Positions 1-10,514 of a DNA stretch of 64,000 bases are shown in pieces; the stretch's first letter is position 1; each line of letters begins with the position of its first letter. Under the pieces are notes generated by a model. The model saw only the letters and a list, made by a program, of their open reading frames with translations, was not told the origin of the DNA and ran no database searches. The DNA is from Mycobacterium gallinarum (GTDB lineage Bacteria; Actinomycetota; Actinomycetes; Mycobacteriales; Mycobacteriaceae): NCBI RefSeq assembly GCF_010726765.1, contig NZ_AP022601.1, forward strand, positions 2,542,001 to 2,606,000, given 5' to 3'. Position numbers and translations under genes: made by a program.

Positions 1-742
<742 letters not shown>

Positions 743-753
743 CTCGTGGTATG

Positions 754-767
754 TTAGTCACGATTAA
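754..767. promoter_or_regulatory. Operator-like palindrome 2 between accD1 and tetR
   Basis: TTAGTCACGATTAA is a near-perfect inverted repeat of the same core as the copy at 729-742, extending to GTTA and TAAC at 753-768. It lies 34 bp upstream of the chosen tetR ATG. It falls inside the longer possible reading frame that begins at 751, which supports starting the gene at 802. Confidence 0.65.
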
Positions 768-801
768 CCGAAATGTCCACCAGCGCGTTTGGAGTGTGTC
801 G

Positions 802-1437
802 ATGGCCTCCACTTCGGTGCCTGATCTGGCCGCGACGCGCCGCAGCAAGGCCAAATCGGACCGCCGATCGCAACTGATCGCAGCGGCTGAACGACTGGTC
901 GCCGAACGGGGATATCTTGCCGTGCGTCTGGAGGACATCGGCGCCGCTGCCGGCGTCAGCGGACCGGCGATCTACCGCCACTTCCCCAACAAAGAAGCGC
1001 TGCTCGTCGAATTGCTGGTGGGAATCAGCACACGCCTGCTGGCCGGCGCGACCGAGGTCGTCGCGCGGGCTGACGACGCGCGGTCCGCGCTCGATGGGCT
1101 GGTCGACTTTCACCTGGACTTCGCACTCGGCGAATCGGATCTGATCCGCATCCAGGATCGTGACCTTCCCAACCTGCCGCCGAACGCCAAACGTCAGGTC
1201 CGAAAGGCCCAGCGGCAGTATGTCGAGATTTGGGTCGATGTGTTGCGGCAGTTGAATAAGTCTCTCCGGGAAGACGATGCCCGGCTGATGGCGCACGCGA
1301 CGTTCGGACTGCTGAATTCGACCCCACATTCGGTGAAACCAAGTGCCACAAAAAGGGCCGAGGCCAGCGAGCGTGCCGTCCTTCGAGCGATGACGGTTGC
1401 TGCGCTGACCTCGGCCGCGGAGACCGTGAGCGGTTAG
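802..1437 (+). CDS. bkaR: TetR-family regulator, BkaR-like (Rv2506 homologue)
   Basis: The 211-residue protein has an N-terminal helix-turn-helix (about residues 20-65, with LEDIGAAAGVSGPAIYRHFPNKEALL) and a helical ligand-binding C-terminal domain. Its position next to accD1 and upstream of the Rv2507-Rv2511 homologues matches M. tuberculosis Rv2506, described as BkaR, a repressor of branched-chain keto-acid catabolism. I chose the ATG at 802 because GGAG lies 7 bp upstream and because the two operator-like palindromes would fall inside the coding region if the start at 751 were used. Control of accD1 and autoregulation are inferred from those sites. Confidence 0.85.
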   Translation: MASTSVPDLAATRRSKAKSDRRSQLIAAAERLVAERGYLAVRLEDIGAAAGVSGPAIYRHFPNKEALLVELLVGISTRLLAGATEVVARADDARSALDGLVDFHLDFALGESDLIRIQDRDLPNLPPNAKRQVRKAQRQYVEIWVDVLRQLNKSLREDDARLMAHATFGLLNSTPHSVKPSATKRAEASERAVLRAMTVAALTSAAETVSG

Positions 1438-1589
1438 TACCAGGCTCTACGGCCACCGACGGGACGTCCGACGGACCCGAGAATCCAGAAGACGGCTCCG
1501 ATAACGACCAGGATGACACCGATTGTCGTCAAAACGCTGATGCCGAGGATGTAACCGAGTACGGCGAGGATGATTCCGAGGATAATCAT
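1434..1589 (-). CDS. Small hydrophobic membrane protein (DUF6131-like)
   Basis: This 51-residue protein is almost all aliphatic residues, enough for one or two membrane segments, and ends in a basic tail GRPVGGRRAWY. Short proteins of this form (MIILGIIL start, GRPVGGRR tail) are common in mycobacteria and belong to a family of unknown function. The ATG at 1589 has GGAG 8 bp upstream on the coding strand. The stop overlaps the tetR stop by 4 bp in convergent orientation. The family label is from memory of the sequence pattern. Confidence 0.75.
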   Translation of the reverse strand: MIILGIILAVLGYILGISVLTTIGVILVVIGAVFWILGSVGRPVGGRRAWY

Positions 1590-1628
1590 CGTGACTCCAT
1601 TTCTTTTGAATTATCAACTGCTAGTGGA

Positions 1629-1838
1629 CTATTGACTGGGCTCCGGGATATTGCAGTCCGCCACCTTCGGATTGACTCCCGCGTAGTTCAGCGGGCCGAC
1701 GACGACCGTGAGTGCGATACTCCCCGCAGTCGCGCAGTTGGTTGCGCCAGTTTCAAAGTAACCGCGCTGATAGGCCGCAAACGCGCCGATCAGCAACCAG
1801 ATGAGCACTAGAACTCCGAGTAGCCCACCACCTCGCAT
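1629..1838 (-). CDS. Conserved small membrane or secreted protein, function unknown
   Basis: This 69-residue protein starts MRGGGLLGVLVLIWLLIGAFAAYQRGYF. It has one membrane segment (about residues 5-23) followed by an outer domain of about 45 residues with two cysteines (TNCATAG and VADCNIP) that could form a disulphide. It resembles the many short mycobacterial membrane proteins with this layout, but I cannot assign a function. It precedes the DUF6131-like gene on the same strand with a 39 bp gap and may be co-transcribed with it. Confidence 0.65.
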   Translation of the reverse strand: MRGGGLLGVLVLIWLLIGAFAAYQRGYFETGATNCATAGSIALTVVVGPLNYAGVNPKVADCNIPEPSQ

Positions 1839-1900
1839 GCTGCGCCTCCATCTCTAATTGCGCCCCAAATCGGCGCGCACGCAGCGTGTTTACCCGGCAG

Positions 1901-1921
1901 AAAATTTCCCAAACCTGGGAA
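1901..1921 (-). terminator. Possible terminator of the S9 peptidase gene
   Basis: Read on the minus strand this is TTCCC, a 6-base loop, GGGAA, then ATTTT. The stem is only 5 bp but is followed by a short T run and lies 15 bp past the peptidase stop codon. Confidence 0.4.
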
Positions 1922-1935
1922 TGGCAACGATTCGG

Positions 1936-3813
1936 CTACGGTTCCCGGCGCGGTGAGAAAGCTGTGAACAGCCAGTCGCACATGGCCTTGACCAGTACGG
2001 CGCGGTTTTCCCGCTTGTCGATCTCGTGGCCGTCGTCATGGAATACCAGGTGTTCGGCGGTGCGCCCGAGCGCTTTTAATGCGGTGTACATCTGCAGCGA
2101 CTCGTCCGGGGGGACGTTGGTGTCGTTGGCGCCGTGGACGAGAAGCAGGGGTGCGGTCATCGCATCCACCCGCTGCAGCGGTGACAATTCCTCGAGCAGG
2201 TCGCGGTCGCTGACAGGATGGCCGTACTTCGGATAGGCGGCAGCGGCGATCCACGGCTCGGTGCTGCGGTACCACGTGTTCAAATCGCTCATACCGCAAA
2301 TGCTGATGCCCGCGGCAAACAATTCGGGATGGAAGGTAAGCGCAGCCTGCGTCAGATAGCCGCCGTATGACCAACCGCAGCACGCGATGCGATCGGGATG
2401 CGCGTGACCGTTCTCGGCCAGGAAGTTGACCGCATCCGCGACATCGTCGATGGCCGCGAATCGCTTCTCTCTGTCGTCGGCATGCATGAAGGAACGTCCG
2501 AACCCTCCGGATCCGCGCACGTTCGGCAGGAACACCGAAATGCCGGCTTCGAGCAGGGGTGGGAAGAACTCGTTGTAGCCGGGCCTGCCCTGACCTTCGG
2601 GCCCGCCGTGCAGGAACAACATCGCGCCGATCGGCGTGATCCCGTCGGGTGGCCGGAACAGCCATCCGGTGAACGTCAGACCGTCACGCGCCGTGATGGT
2701 CTCCAGCGTCGGATCGGCTGACACCGGACCGAGACTCGGCTCACGGTCGACCGGCTCCCACTCGCGAGTACGGGGATCGACCAGTTCGACAGTCGCAGGC
2801 ATCGAGGGGCTTTCGACCGTCATCGCCAGCATCGACCCGCCGGCGCTGATACTTAGCTCACTGGCCACCATCCCGGGCAGCGGAATCGGCGGGTATGCCG
2901 TGTAGTCAGCGAGTTCCAGGATCTGTAATTCGCTGGCGCCGTTGATATTCCACAGTATGGCCACGGTGGACAAGTCGTCGCTGACGGTGAACTCGTCGAG
3001 TTCGTATCCCGGCCGCTCCGCGATGACCTGATACGACACCCCGTCTTCGGTGGTGGTGACTTCGAGCAGCCGGGCGTGTTCGGCGCCGTTCTCGCTGCGG
3101 ATCAGCGCACGCACATACCCCTCTGTGCCGGTGAGCCCGGTCGCGGTCGACGGCTGATACAGCTCGTAAGAGTCGCCCTCCAGACCAGCTCGCAGGCGGC
3201 GCGGAACGTGGTCATCGAGGATGATTCCGTTGTCGGTGGTGGAACCGGGATCGTAGGGCAGCAAAGCGATTTCGGTAGACCCGCGCAACATGATGAGGTC
3301 GCGGTAGCCGCGTGGTCCGACGCGCACGAGTGCGGACCCCGCCCACGCGTCGACCAGCCTGCCGCCCGACCGCCGGTCGAGCACCACGGTGATCCCGTCG
3401 GCCGGGTCGATCAGGCACGAGCTGCCGACACCGTCGTCACCCGTCAGGATCGCCGCGACCCGGGTACCGTCCCAACCGATCAGTTCCGCGTTGCCTTCGG
3501 CGGCTCCGGCGGGCCAGTTGTCGATGCGGCGAGCGTCGCGGTCGTCGGGATCGGTTGTCACCACCCAGATCTGGCTTCGAGACCCGCCCTCGGGTGCCAC
3601 CTCACACGCGAGCCAATATCCGTCCGCGGAATGGATGACCCGATTCACCGGACCGTCGACAGGCAATTCGACGTCACGAGAGGAACTCGCCCGCCAGCCG
3701 CGCAAGAACCGCTGCACGGCGCGCGGGTATCCGCCGTCGTCGACTATGTGCGCGAACGCGGTGGCGTCCGGCGACATCGATGCCCCGTAGACGCGACGAA
3801 CCTGCTCAGCCAT
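1936..3813 (-). CDS. S9-family serine peptidase (prolyl oligopeptidase / acylaminoacyl peptidase type)
   Basis: The 625-residue protein has an N-terminal beta-propeller region (about 1-370) and a C-terminal alpha/beta-hydrolase domain. The nucleophile motif is GWSYGGY with Ser482. The acid lies in LLLVHGANDTNVPP and the histidine in HDDGHEID, so the triad is complete. FLHGGPEGQGRPGYN is the usual oxyanion-side HGGP motif. There is no signal peptide, so it is probably cytosolic and cleaves short peptides. I start at the ATG at 3813 (MAEQVRRVYGAS); the 58 residues upstream in the open frame are low-complexity and basic. It is absent from the syntenic M. tuberculosis block, so it is a local insertion. 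Confidence 0.88.
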   Translation of the reverse strand: MAEQVRRVYGASMSPDATAFAHIVDDGGYPRAVQRFLRGWRASSSRDVELPVDGPVNRVIHSADGYWLACEVAPEGGSRSQIWVVTTDPDDRDARRIDNWPAGAAEGNAELIGWDGTRVAAILTGDDGVGSSCLIDPADGITVVLDRRSGGRLVDAWAGSALVRVGPRGYRDLIMLRGSTEIALLPYDPGSTTDNGIILDDHVPRRLRAGLEGDSYELYQPSTATGLTGTEGYVRALIRSENGAEHARLLEVTTTEDGVSYQVIAERPGYELDEFTVSDDLSTVAILWNINGASELQILELADYTAYPPIPLPGMVASELSISAGGSMLAMTVESPSMPATVELVDPRTREWEPVDREPSLGPVSADPTLETITARDGLTFTGWLFRPPDGITPIGAMLFLHGGPEGQGRPGYNEFFPPLLEAGISVFLPNVRGSGGFGRSFMHADDREKRFAAIDDVADAVNFLAENGHAHPDRIACCGWSYGGYLTQAALTFHPELFAAGISICGMSDLNTWYRSTEPWIAAAAYPKYGHPVSDRDLLEELSPLQRVDAMTAPLLLVHGANDTNVPPDESLQMYTALKALGRTAEHLVFHDDGHEIDKRENRAVLVKAMCDWLFTAFSPRREP

Positions 3814-3940
3814 CGGAACCAGAGTAAACCGAGGTCGCGGGCGGTAAACGTGGTGATCGCGACAGTGCGGACGGACCGAACCTTTGCCGCGAGGGCAGCC
3901 TGAGCGCCTGCACAGGTACCCTCGCAGCCATGAGGTGGGC

Positions 3941-4729
3941 ATGACCGATTCACCACACCGCGGACGTGATGAGCAGTCGGGCGCCAACTACGGACCCAAC
4001 CCGACGCAGCCGCTGGACGGCGGCTATCAGGGCCCCGATCCCGCATATGCGAGCCAGGCCCCGTACGGCCCCACCTATCAGGCCCCCTCAGCGCCGCCCC
4101 CGACCGAGCAGTTGCCGTACGGCTACGACCCCTACTCAACCGGCCGGTACGACCAATACGGTGGGCAGTATCCGCCCGACGGCGCCGGACAACCGCCGGA
4201 CGAGCCGAAGTCACCCCGCTGGCTGTGGGTGCTGGCCACGGCGGCGGTACTGACCGTCATCGGCCTGGTGATCGCATTGGTCGTCGTCTACGACAACAGC
4301 TCCCGTCAGGAGACCGTCGTCGCGCCGCCGCCGTCGCTCACCGAGCGCACCACGCCGACCCGAACCCCGTCGACGACAACGTCGCGCACGCCCTCGGCTC
4401 CGGTGACCCCACCCCCGACCCTGCCCACCGTGCCCACCACCACCGGCACCACCCCAGCCGGCCCCACCGAGACCGTGGTCTACAACGTCACCGGTGACGG
4501 CCGGGCCATCAACATCACCTATGTCGACAACGGCGGACTGCTGCAGACGGAGTTCAACGTCATGCTGCCGTGGAGCAAGGAAGTCCAATTGGCCGAACCT
4601 GCAGACGCTTCCGCGAGCATCAGCATCATCAACGTCGGGCGCGAAGTGACCTGCTCGATCTCGGTCAACGGCGTCACCCTCGAGCAGCGCACGGGTGCCG
4701 GCCTGACGATCTGCGCCCCAACCGGCTAG
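3941..4729 (+). CDS. Proline-rich membrane protein with MmpS-like C-terminal domain (Rv2507 homologue)
   Basis: The 262-residue protein has a cytoplasmic Gly/Pro/Tyr-rich N-terminus (about 1-85), one membrane helix (RWLWVLATAAVLTVIGLVIA, about 89-112), a Thr/Pro-rich linker and an extracytoplasmic beta-rich domain. That domain (about 180-262, VVYNVTGDGRAINITYVDNG) resembles MmpS proteins and carries two cysteines. The start at 3941 has a GAGGTGGG ribosome site. Position between the BkaR and MFS genes matches Rv2507, annotated as a proline-rich membrane protein of unknown function. The upstream extension to 3884 is unlikely. Confidence 0.85.
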   Translation: MTDSPHRGRDEQSGANYGPNPTQPLDGGYQGPDPAYASQAPYGPTYQAPSAPPPTEQLPYGYDPYSTGRYDQYGGQYPPDGAGQPPDEPKSPRWLWVLATAAVLTVIGLVIALVVVYDNSSRQETVVAPPPSLTERTTPTRTPSTTTSRTPSAPVTPPPTLPTVPTTTGTTPAGPTETVVYNVTGDGRAINITYVDNGGLLQTEFNVMLPWSKEVQLAEPADASASISIINVGREVTCSISVNGVTLEQRTGAGLTICAPTG

Positions 4730-6045
4730 GTTGCCTGCACCCGGCCCGGCGTCTTCACCACCAGCATCGCCAGCATCCCCGCCAAGAGCACCACGACGAG
4801 GCCGCCGATGCCCGCTCGGTCGGTACCGAAGATGGCGATGAACGTCGAGAACAACACCGGAGCCAGATAGGACACCGCCCGGCCGGTCGTGGTGTACAGG
4901 CCGAAGGCGACGCCCTCTTTACCCTCGGCCGACATGCGCAGCATCAGCGTCCGGGCGGCCGAGAGCGTCGGCCCGATGAACAAGCACAGCAACAGTCCGC
5001 AGATCCAGAACGCCAGGACACCCGACAGCGTCATCAGGATGAGACCGACCACGATCATCGACGCCAGCGAGCCCACGATCACCGGCTTGGCGCCGATCTT
5101 GTCGTCGAGGTAGCCCCCGATGATCGCGCCGATGGCGGCGATGATGCTGGCACTCACCCCGAACAACAGCACGTCGGCCGAGGAGACGCCGTACACCTTG
5201 ACTCCGAGCACTGCGCCGAAGGCGAATACGCCGGTGAGTCCGTCACGGAACACGGCGCTGGCGATCAGGTAGTAGACGACGTGATGATCCCTGTGCCATT
5301 CGCTGCGGATTTCGGTCCACAGTTTTCGGTATCCACTGAAGAAGCCGCTTGCCTCGACCGGCACCTCGATGTCTGGTTTCGGGCTGGGGACCAGGATGAG
5401 AACCGGCAGCGCGAGCAGGGCGAACCAGACCGCGGTGAAGATCATGGCGGCGCGGACGTTCTGGCCGTCGGCGCTGGGCAGATTCAACAGACCGGTGTGA
5501 TCACCGTCGCCGGAGACGAATCCGAAATAGACCACCAAGAGCAAGACGACACTGCCGAAATAGCCCAAGCCGATACCGAATCCCGAGATCTGACCCGAGG
5601 TGCGGGGAGTGGACAGCTGGCGCAGCATGGCGTTGTACGGCACGCTCGCCAGGTCGTTGCACGCCGAGGTGGCGGCCACCAGGAAAAGACCCAGCGCCAA
5701 GTAGCGCCAGTCCTCGCGGACCACGCTCATCGCCACGGTGGACACGACCGACATCACGCTGAGGGCGGCCAGCGCGCGTCGTCGCCGCCACGGCGTTTCG
5801 ACCCACACGCCGGTGAGGGGGGCCAGCAGTGCGACGGCCAGGCCGGCAGCGCCCAGCGCCCACCCGAGCCAGCTCGTCGCGCTGATTTCGCCGGGCAGTC
5901 CGTCACCAACGGCGTTGGTGAGGTAGATCGAGAACACGAAGGTGACCACGACCGCGTTCAGCCCCGTCGAACCGAAGTCCCATACCGCCCAGGAGAGGAT
6001 CTGCGACCGTCGCACCGTCGGCGCGGACGACGTCAGTTCGCTCAT
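4726..6045 (-). CDS. MFS permease, UMF1/Atg22-like (Rv2508c homologue)
   Basis: The 439-residue protein has about 12 hydrophobic segments. The N-terminus SWAVWDFGSTGLNAVVVTFVFSIYL is typical of the UMF1 (Atg22-like) branch of the major facilitator superfamily, and the substrate is unknown. A mid-protein loop FGAVLGVKVYGVSSADVLLFG precedes the second half. I use the ATG at 6045 (MSELTSSAPTV); the upstream extension is antisense to cmrA and spurious. The stop overlaps the Rv2507 homologue by 4 bp in convergent orientation, and the gene diverges from cmrA with a 25 bp gap. Confidence 0.87.
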   Translation of the reverse strand: MSELTSSAPTVRRSQILSWAVWDFGSTGLNAVVVTFVFSIYLTNAVGDGLPGEISATSWLGWALGAAGLAVALLAPLTGVWVETPWRRRRALAALSVMSVVSTVAMSVVREDWRYLALGLFLVAATSACNDLASVPYNAMLRQLSTPRTSGQISGFGIGLGYFGSVVLLLVVYFGFVSGDGDHTGLLNLPSADGQNVRAAMIFTAVWFALLALPVLILVPSPKPDIEVPVEASGFFSGYRKLWTEIRSEWHRDHHVVYYLIASAVFRDGLTGVFAFGAVLGVKVYGVSSADVLLFGVSASIIAAIGAIIGGYLDDKIGAKPVIVGSLASMIVVGLILMTLSGVLAFWICGLLLCLFIGPTLSAARTLMLRMSAEGKEGVAFGLYTTTGRAVSYLAPVLFSTFIAIFGTDRAGIGGLVVVLLAGMLAMLVVKTPGRVQAT

Positions 6046-6070
6046 GGGGCCCCACGATATAGTCCGGCCC

Positions 6071-6877
6071 ATGCCAGTACCCGCTCCCAGCGAAGATGCC
6101 CGCGCCGTCGTCACCGGAGCGTCGCAGAATATCGGCGAAGCTCTGGCCCTCGAACTCGCCGCGCGCGGGCACCACCTGATCATCACCGCCCGCCGAGAAG
6201 ACGTCCTGCGGACGCTGGCCGACCGGATCAGCGGCCAGTACGGCGTGACGGTCGAGGTGCGTCCCGTCGACCTCGCCGATCCCGCCGAACGCGGGAAGTT
6301 CTGTGACGAGCTGGCCGTCCGTAACATCTCGATCCTGTGCGCGAACGCCGGTACCGCGACGTTCGGACCCGTCGCTTCCCTGCCCGCCGATGGTGAGCAG
6401 GCCCAGGTGCAACTCAATGTCCTTGGGGTGCACGACCTTGTGCTCGCGGTATTGCCGGGAATGGTGGCGCGCAAGGCCGGCGGCATCTTGATCTCCGGTT
6501 CCGCCGCAGGCAATTCGCCGATACCGAACAACGCGACCTATGCGGCGAGCAAAGCGTTCGTCAATACGTTCAGTGAGTCGCTGCGCGGTGAACTCAAGCG
6601 CGACGGCGTGCACGTCACGCTGCTCGCTCCCGGACCGGTGCGCGAAACGCTTCCGTCGGAGACCGAACAGTCGCTCGTGGAGAAGCTGATCCCGGACTTC
6701 TTGTGGATCTCCACCGAGTACACCGCCAAGCTGTCGCTGGATGGCTTGGAGCGCAACAAGATGCGCATCGTTCCCGGTATCACCAGCAAGGCGATGTCGG
6801 TCGGCGCTGGCTACACACCGCGGGCGATCGTGACGCCGATCGTCGGCGCCGTCTACAAGAAGCTCGGCGGCGGCTAG
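6071..6877 (+). CDS. cmrA: Mycolate reductase CmrA (Rv2509 homologue), short-chain dehydrogenase
   Basis: This 268-residue short-chain dehydrogenase has the cofactor loop TGASQNIG (residues 15-22), the NAG motif in CANAGTATFG and catalytic Tyr157/Lys161 in YAASK. An Arg-rich stretch after beta-2 (ITARRED) suits NADPH. In corynebacteria and mycobacteria the orthologue (NCgl2385, Rv2509) reduces the 3-oxo group of the newly condensed mycolate, the last step of mycolic motif synthesis. Assignment rests on sequence type plus the Rv2508c-cmrA-Rv2510c neighbourhood. The stop overlaps the next, convergent gene by 4 bp. Confidence 0.88.
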   Translation: MPVPAPSEDARAVVTGASQNIGEALALELAARGHHLIITARREDVLRTLADRISGQYGVTVEVRPVDLADPAERGKFCDELAVRNISILCANAGTATFGPVASLPADGEQAQVQLNVLGVHDLVLAVLPGMVARKAGGILISGSAAGNSPIPNNATYAASKAFVNTFSESLRGELKRDGVHVTLLAPGPVRETLPSETEQSLVEKLIPDFLWISTEYTAKLSLDGLERNKMRIVPGITSKAMSVGAGYTPRAIVTPIVGAVYKKLGGG

Positions 6878-8469
6878 CGCCTGCGGCGACGGCCCGTGCC
6901 GAAAATGCTGCGCGTGATCTCGCGGCCGATCACCGTGCCCGCCGAGCGCATCGCACTCTTGAACGCCGGACTGTCCATCACCTTCTCGAGCATTCCGGGT
7001 TCGGCAGTCCCCCGGCTCTTCACCTCGCCTGAGGCCGTCGCTCCCCCGACATCGACCGGGAGCGGCGGCGGCAGCTGCGGTTCGGCCGCCGGCGCGGGCG
7101 GTTCTGGCGGCGCCATCCTGGCCGACAGCCGCTCATAGGCCGAGTCGCGGTCGATCGTCTGGCCGTACTCGGCCTGCAGCGGGCTGGCCTTGGCGGCCGC
7201 ACCGATCGCCTCGGACCCGATGGTGTCCATCAGCGAGCGCGGGGCCCGCATCCTGGTCCACGCCACCGGTGTCGGTGCACCGCTTTCCGAAAGCACGGTG
7301 ACGATCGCTTCGCCGATGCCCAGCGACGTCAACGCCGTCTCCAGGTCGTAGACCTGAGTTTTCGGGTAAGTCCGCACCGTCTTCGACAACGCCTTCTGGT
7401 CATCGGGGGTGAAGGCGCGCAGCGCATGCTGGACCCGCGCCCCCAACTGCGAAAGCACCGCGTTGGGCACGTCGGTCGGCAGCTGGGTGCAGAAGAACAC
7501 CCCGACACCTTTGGAGCGGATCAACTTGACGGTCTGCTCGACCTGTTCCAGAAAGGCCTTCGACGCGTCGCTGAAAAGCAGGTGGGCCTCGTCGAAGAAA
7601 AACACCAGCTTCGGCTTGTCGAGATCACCGACCTCGGGCAGCGTCGTGAAGAGATCGGCGAGCACCCACATCAGGAACGTCGAGAACATCACCGGCCGCG
7701 CCGCCTGCTCACCGACCTCGAGCAGCGTGATGACGCCGCGGCCCTGCGCGTCGACGCGCATCAGGTCCTCGGGCTCGAGTTCGGGCTCACCGAAGAACGT
7801 GTCGCCACCGTCGGCCTCGAGGTTGACCAGGGCCCGGAGGATGACGCCGGCCGTGGTCTTGGACACCGCGCCGAGTGCCTTCAGTTCGGGCTTGCCGTCG
7901 TCGCCGGTGAGGAACTGGATCACCGCACGCAGATCCTTGAGGTCTAGCAGCGGCAAGCCCTTCTGGTCGGCCCAGTGAAAGATCAACCCCAGCGTGGACT
8001 CCTGGGTTTGGTTGAGCCCCAACACTTTTGACAAAAGAATCGGGCCGAAACTAGAGATGGTCGCTCGCACCGGCACGCCGATTCCGCCGGTGCCGAGCGA
8101 CAAGAACTCCACCGGATGGGCGGTGGGCGTCCAGTCGTCGCCGGTGTCCGTGGCGCGCTGCTCGGTCTTGTCGTTCGGCTCGCCGAGCGCGCACAGTCCC
8201 GACAGGTCGCCCTTGATGTCAGCCATCAGGCAGGGCACACCGGCCGCGGACAACTGCTCGGCCATCACCTGCAGCGATTTCGTCTTACCCGTACCGGTAG
8301 CGCCCGCGACGAGGCCGTGCCGATTGACGGTGGCCAACGGAATGCGGACCCGCGCCGTCGGGTCGCAGAGACCGTCGACGACGACCGTGCCCAACTCCAG
8401 GGCCGGGCCCTCGAACGCATAACCGGCGGCGATTTGCTGGGCTGCATTGACGCTCGACGCGTTGGTCAT
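6874..8469 (-). CDS. HerA-like ATPase, DUF853 family (Rv2510c homologue)
   Basis: The 531-residue protein contains Walker [10 protein letters not shown] (about residues 57-65), the following DIKGDLSGL segment usual in this family, Walker [14 protein letters not shown] and an [16 protein letters not shown] region. DUF853 proteins are relatives of the HerA/FtsK DNA-pumping ATPases with no settled function. The C-terminal 90 residues are Pro/Ala-rich and end in a strongly basic tail (GTGRRRRR) that could bind nucleic acid. It diverges from orn with only 26 bp between starts. The gene is collinear with Rv2510c. Confidence 0.9.
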   Translation of the reverse strand: MTNASSVNAAQQIAAGYAFEGPALELGTVVVDGLCDPTARVRIPLATVNRHGLVAGATGTGKTKSLQVMAEQLSAAGVPCLMADIKGDLSGLCALGEPNDKTEQRATDTGDDWTPTAHPVEFLSLGTGGIGVPVRATISSFGPILLSKVLGLNQTQESTLGLIFHWADQKGLPLLDLKDLRAVIQFLTGDDGKPELKALGAVSKTTAGVILRALVNLEADGGDTFFGEPELEPEDLMRVDAQGRGVITLLEVGEQAARPVMFSTFLMWVLADLFTTLPEVGDLDKPKLVFFFDEAHLLFSDASKAFLEQVEQTVKLIRSKGVGVFFCTQLPTDVPNAVLSQLGARVQHALRAFTPDDQKALSKTVRTYPKTQVYDLETALTSLGIGEAIVTVLSESGAPTPVAWTRMRAPRSLMDTIGSEAIGAAAKASPLQAEYGQTIDRDSAYERLSARMAPPEPPAPAAEPQLPPPLPVDVGGATASGEVKSRGTAEPGMLEKVMDSPAFKSAMRSAGTVIGREITRSIFGTGRRRRR

Positions 8470-8495
8470 GGTCGCAAACAGTACTGTTGAGCGCT

Positions 8496-9143
8496 GTGCG
8501 TGACGAACTCGTGTGGATCGACTGCGAGATGACCGGCCTCGACTTGGGGACCGACCGGCTCATCGAGATCGCGGCGCTGGTGACCGACGCCGACCTCAAC
8601 ATCCTGGGCGAAGGCATAGACGTCGTCATCCACGCCGACGATGAGGCGCTGGCGTCGATGATCGATGTGGTCAGGGATATGCACGCCCGATCGGGCCTGA
8701 CCGAGGAGGTGCGGGCGTCCACGGTCGACATGGCGGCCGCCGAAGAACTCGTCCTCGACTACATCCGCACGCACGTCAAACAGGCTAAGACGGCTCCGTT
8801 GGCCGGCAACTCGATCGCCACCGATCGTGGGTTCATCGCGCGGGACATGCCCAAGCTCGACGACTTCCTGCACTACCGCATGATCGACGTCAGCTCGATC
8901 AAGGAACTGTGCCGGCGCTGGTATCCCCGGATCTACTTCGGCCAGCCCGAAAAGGGTCTGGCCCACCGCGCCCTGGCCGACATCCACGAGTCGATCCGCG
9001 AGCTCAAGTACTACCGTCAGACGGCCTTCGTCGCCCCGCCCGGGCCCTCGACCAGTGATATCGCCGCGATCGCCGGTCAGCTAGGCCCGCCGAACGGCGA
9101 CTCTGCGGATATCGATTCGGCTGCAGAGCGCCCGAGCGGCTAG
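8496..9143 (+). CDS. orn: Oligoribonuclease
   Basis: The 215-residue protein (GTG start, [14 protein letters not shown]) is a DEDDh-family 3'-5' exoribonuclease that degrades RNA dinucleotides and, in many bacteria, pGpG or pApA from cyclic-dinucleotide turnover. The acidic residues are visible as DCE in motif I, SIATDRGF in motif II and the histidine and aspartate of [10 protein letters not shown] in motif III. Length equals that of M. tuberculosis Orn. The GTG at 8496 was chosen over the TTG at 8487 because it matches the family N-terminus. tRNA-His follows 30 bp downstream. Confidence 0.97.
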   Translation: MRDELVWIDCEMTGLDLGTDRLIEIAALVTDADLNILGEGIDVVIHADDEALASMIDVVRDMHARSGLTEEVRASTVDMAAAEELVLDYIRTHVKQAKTAPLAGNSIATDRGFIARDMPKLDDFLHYRMIDVSSIKELCRRWYPRIYFGQPEKGLAHRALADIHESIRELKYYRQTAFVAPPGPSTSDIAAIAGQLGPPNGDSADIDSAAERPSG

Positions 9144-9173
9144 TATCGACGACGCCGCAGATGCTGCGGCGAT

Positions 9174-9247
9174 GGTGGCTGTAGTTCAGTTGGTAGAGCA
9201 CCAGGTTGTGATCCTGGCTGTCGCGGGTTCGAGTCCCGTCAGCCACC
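9174..9247 (+). tRNA. hisT: tRNA-His (GTG anticodon)
   Basis: A full cloverleaf can be drawn: acceptor GTGGCTG with CAGCCAC, anticodon stem CCAGG/CCTGG with loop TTGTGAT (anticodon GTG at 9208-9210) and T-arm GCGGG-TTCGAGT-CCCGT. A G precedes the acceptor stem and can pair with C73, the identity element of tRNA-His. The 3' CCA is not encoded. The orn-hisT order is as in M. tuberculosis. Confidence 0.97.
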
Positions 9248-9252
9248 CAAAC

Positions 9253-9287
9253 AAGTCAGGGAGCGGAATCCGCTCCCTGACTTTTTT
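9253..9287 (+). terminator. Strong intrinsic terminator after tRNA-His
   Basis: A perfect 14 bp stem (AAGTCAGGGAGCGG with CCGCTCCCTGACTT) with a 3-base loop AAT is followed by a run of T residues at 9282-9287. It also sits 7 bp past the ldtB stop on the other strand, so it may serve both convergent transcripts, although the minus-strand side lacks a clean T run. Confidence 0.93.
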
Positions 9288-9293
9288 GTACGA

Positions 9294-10514
9294 TCAGACG
9301 CTCGCGTTGCCCGACTTCCATTGGCTCCACGGAATGTTCCAGTCGCCCAGGCCGTCGGTGCCCGGAAGGATCGAGCCGACTGTGTTATTTATCTCCACGA
9401 TGTCGCCGCGCTTGGAGTTGTCGTAGAACCACTGCCCGTTGCTCGTGCTCACGTTGATGCACCCGTGGCTGACATTGCTGTAGCCCTGGCTACCCACCGA
9501 CCACGGTGCGGCGTGCACATAAATGCCGCTATAGGAGATCTGGGTGGCCCAGTCGACCTCGGTGCGGTAGCCGTTGGGTGAGTTCGTCGGCACGCCGTAG
9601 GTCGACGAATCCATCACCATGTGGGAGCGGCGGTCACCGACGATGTAGGTGCCGTTGTTGGTCGGCGTGCTGTTCTTGCCCATCGAGACGGGCATGGTCT
9701 TGATGACCTCGCCGTTGCGCGTCACCGTCATCGTCTTGGTGCTGTCGTCGATGCGGGTGATCACCTCGTCGCCGATGGAGAAGTGCGTGGTGATGTTCTC
9801 TTGGCCGAACAGGCCGTCGCCCAGGTCGACGCCGTAGGTGTTGACCGCCACCTCGACTTTGGTGCCCGGCTTCCAGTAATTCGCGGGCCGCCAACGTACT
9901 TCGCGATTGTTCAGCCAATAGAAGGCGCCTTCGACGGGCGGCGTGGTCGTGATCTTGATGGCCTGCTGGGCAGCCAGGCGGTTCGGGATGTTCTCGTCGA
10001 ACTGGACGGCGACCGGCTGACCGATGCCGACGACCTCGCCCTCGCTGGGCACCACATAGGCCATCGTGAGGTTCTCCGGCGAGTGCGTCTCGAATGTCAT
10101 CTGCCGAGAGGTGGCACCGCCCAGGCCGAGCGCCTCAGCGGTCAGCGTGTAGCGCTTGTTGTAACCGAGGGGCTCGGTGGTAGCCCACTGGAGGCCGTCC
10201 TTGCTCAGCTTGCCCTGCACGGGCTCGCCGTCCTCGTTGACCATGGAGACCGCGCCGAGCACGCCGTCCTCCGCCCCGACGGTCACCGGCGACGCGGCGC
10301 TCACCCCCACGTCCCCGTCCTTGACCGTCGTGGCCAGCTTGGGAATGAGCAGGTCGCCGAACGGCGTGCCCTTGTCGGCGATGACCTGAGGCTGCGGCGG
10401 CGCGGAATTGCTACTGCACGCCGACAGCCCAAGCACGATCGCGGGAATGAGCGCGATGACGGTCAGCCATCGACGATTGCGACGCGGACCGGCCACGGAC
10501 CTGACCTGCCACAT
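9294..10514 (-). CDS. ldtB: L,D-transpeptidase lipoprotein (LdtMt2/Rv2518c homologue)
   Basis: The 406-residue protein makes 3-3 (DAP-DAP) cross-links in peptidoglycan outside the membrane. A lipoprotein signal peptide ends at LGLSAC (Cys33). Two Ig-like domains follow (about 50-250), then the YkuD catalytic domain with SHGCINVS (His350, Cys352) near 350 and a C-terminal segment to 406. Length and organisation match LdtMt2, target of carbapenems. I start at the ATG at 10514, which has AGGTGGAG 6 bp upstream; the GTG at 10526 would place the start inside that ribosome site. tRNA genes flank it on both sides, as in M. tuberculosis. Confidence 0.94.
   Translation of the reverse strand: MWQVRSVAGPRRNRRWLTVIALIPAIVLGLSACSSNSAPPQPQVIADKGTPFGDLLIPKLATTVKDGDVGVSAASPVTVGAEDGVLGAVSMVNEDGEPVQGKLSKDGLQWATTEPLGYNKRYTLTAEALGLGGATSRQMTFETHSPENLTMAYVVPSEGEVVGIGQPVAVQFDENIPNRLAAQQAIKITTTPPVEGAFYWLNNREVRWRPANYWKPGTKVEVAVNTYGVDLGDGLFGQENITTHFSIGDEVITRIDDSTKTMTVTRNGEVIKTMPVSMGKNSTPTNNGTYIVGDRRSHMVMDSSTYGVPTNSPNGYRTEVDWATQISYSGIYVHAAPWSVGSQGYSNVSHGCINVSTSNGQWFYDNSKRGDIVEINNTVGSILPGTDGLGDWNIPWSQWKSGNASV

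Noticed and set aside
4570..6306. A 578-codon plus-strand frame
   Set aside because: It is antisense to the MFS permease and overlaps cmrA in another frame; composition is His/Gln/Arg-rich and motif-free.
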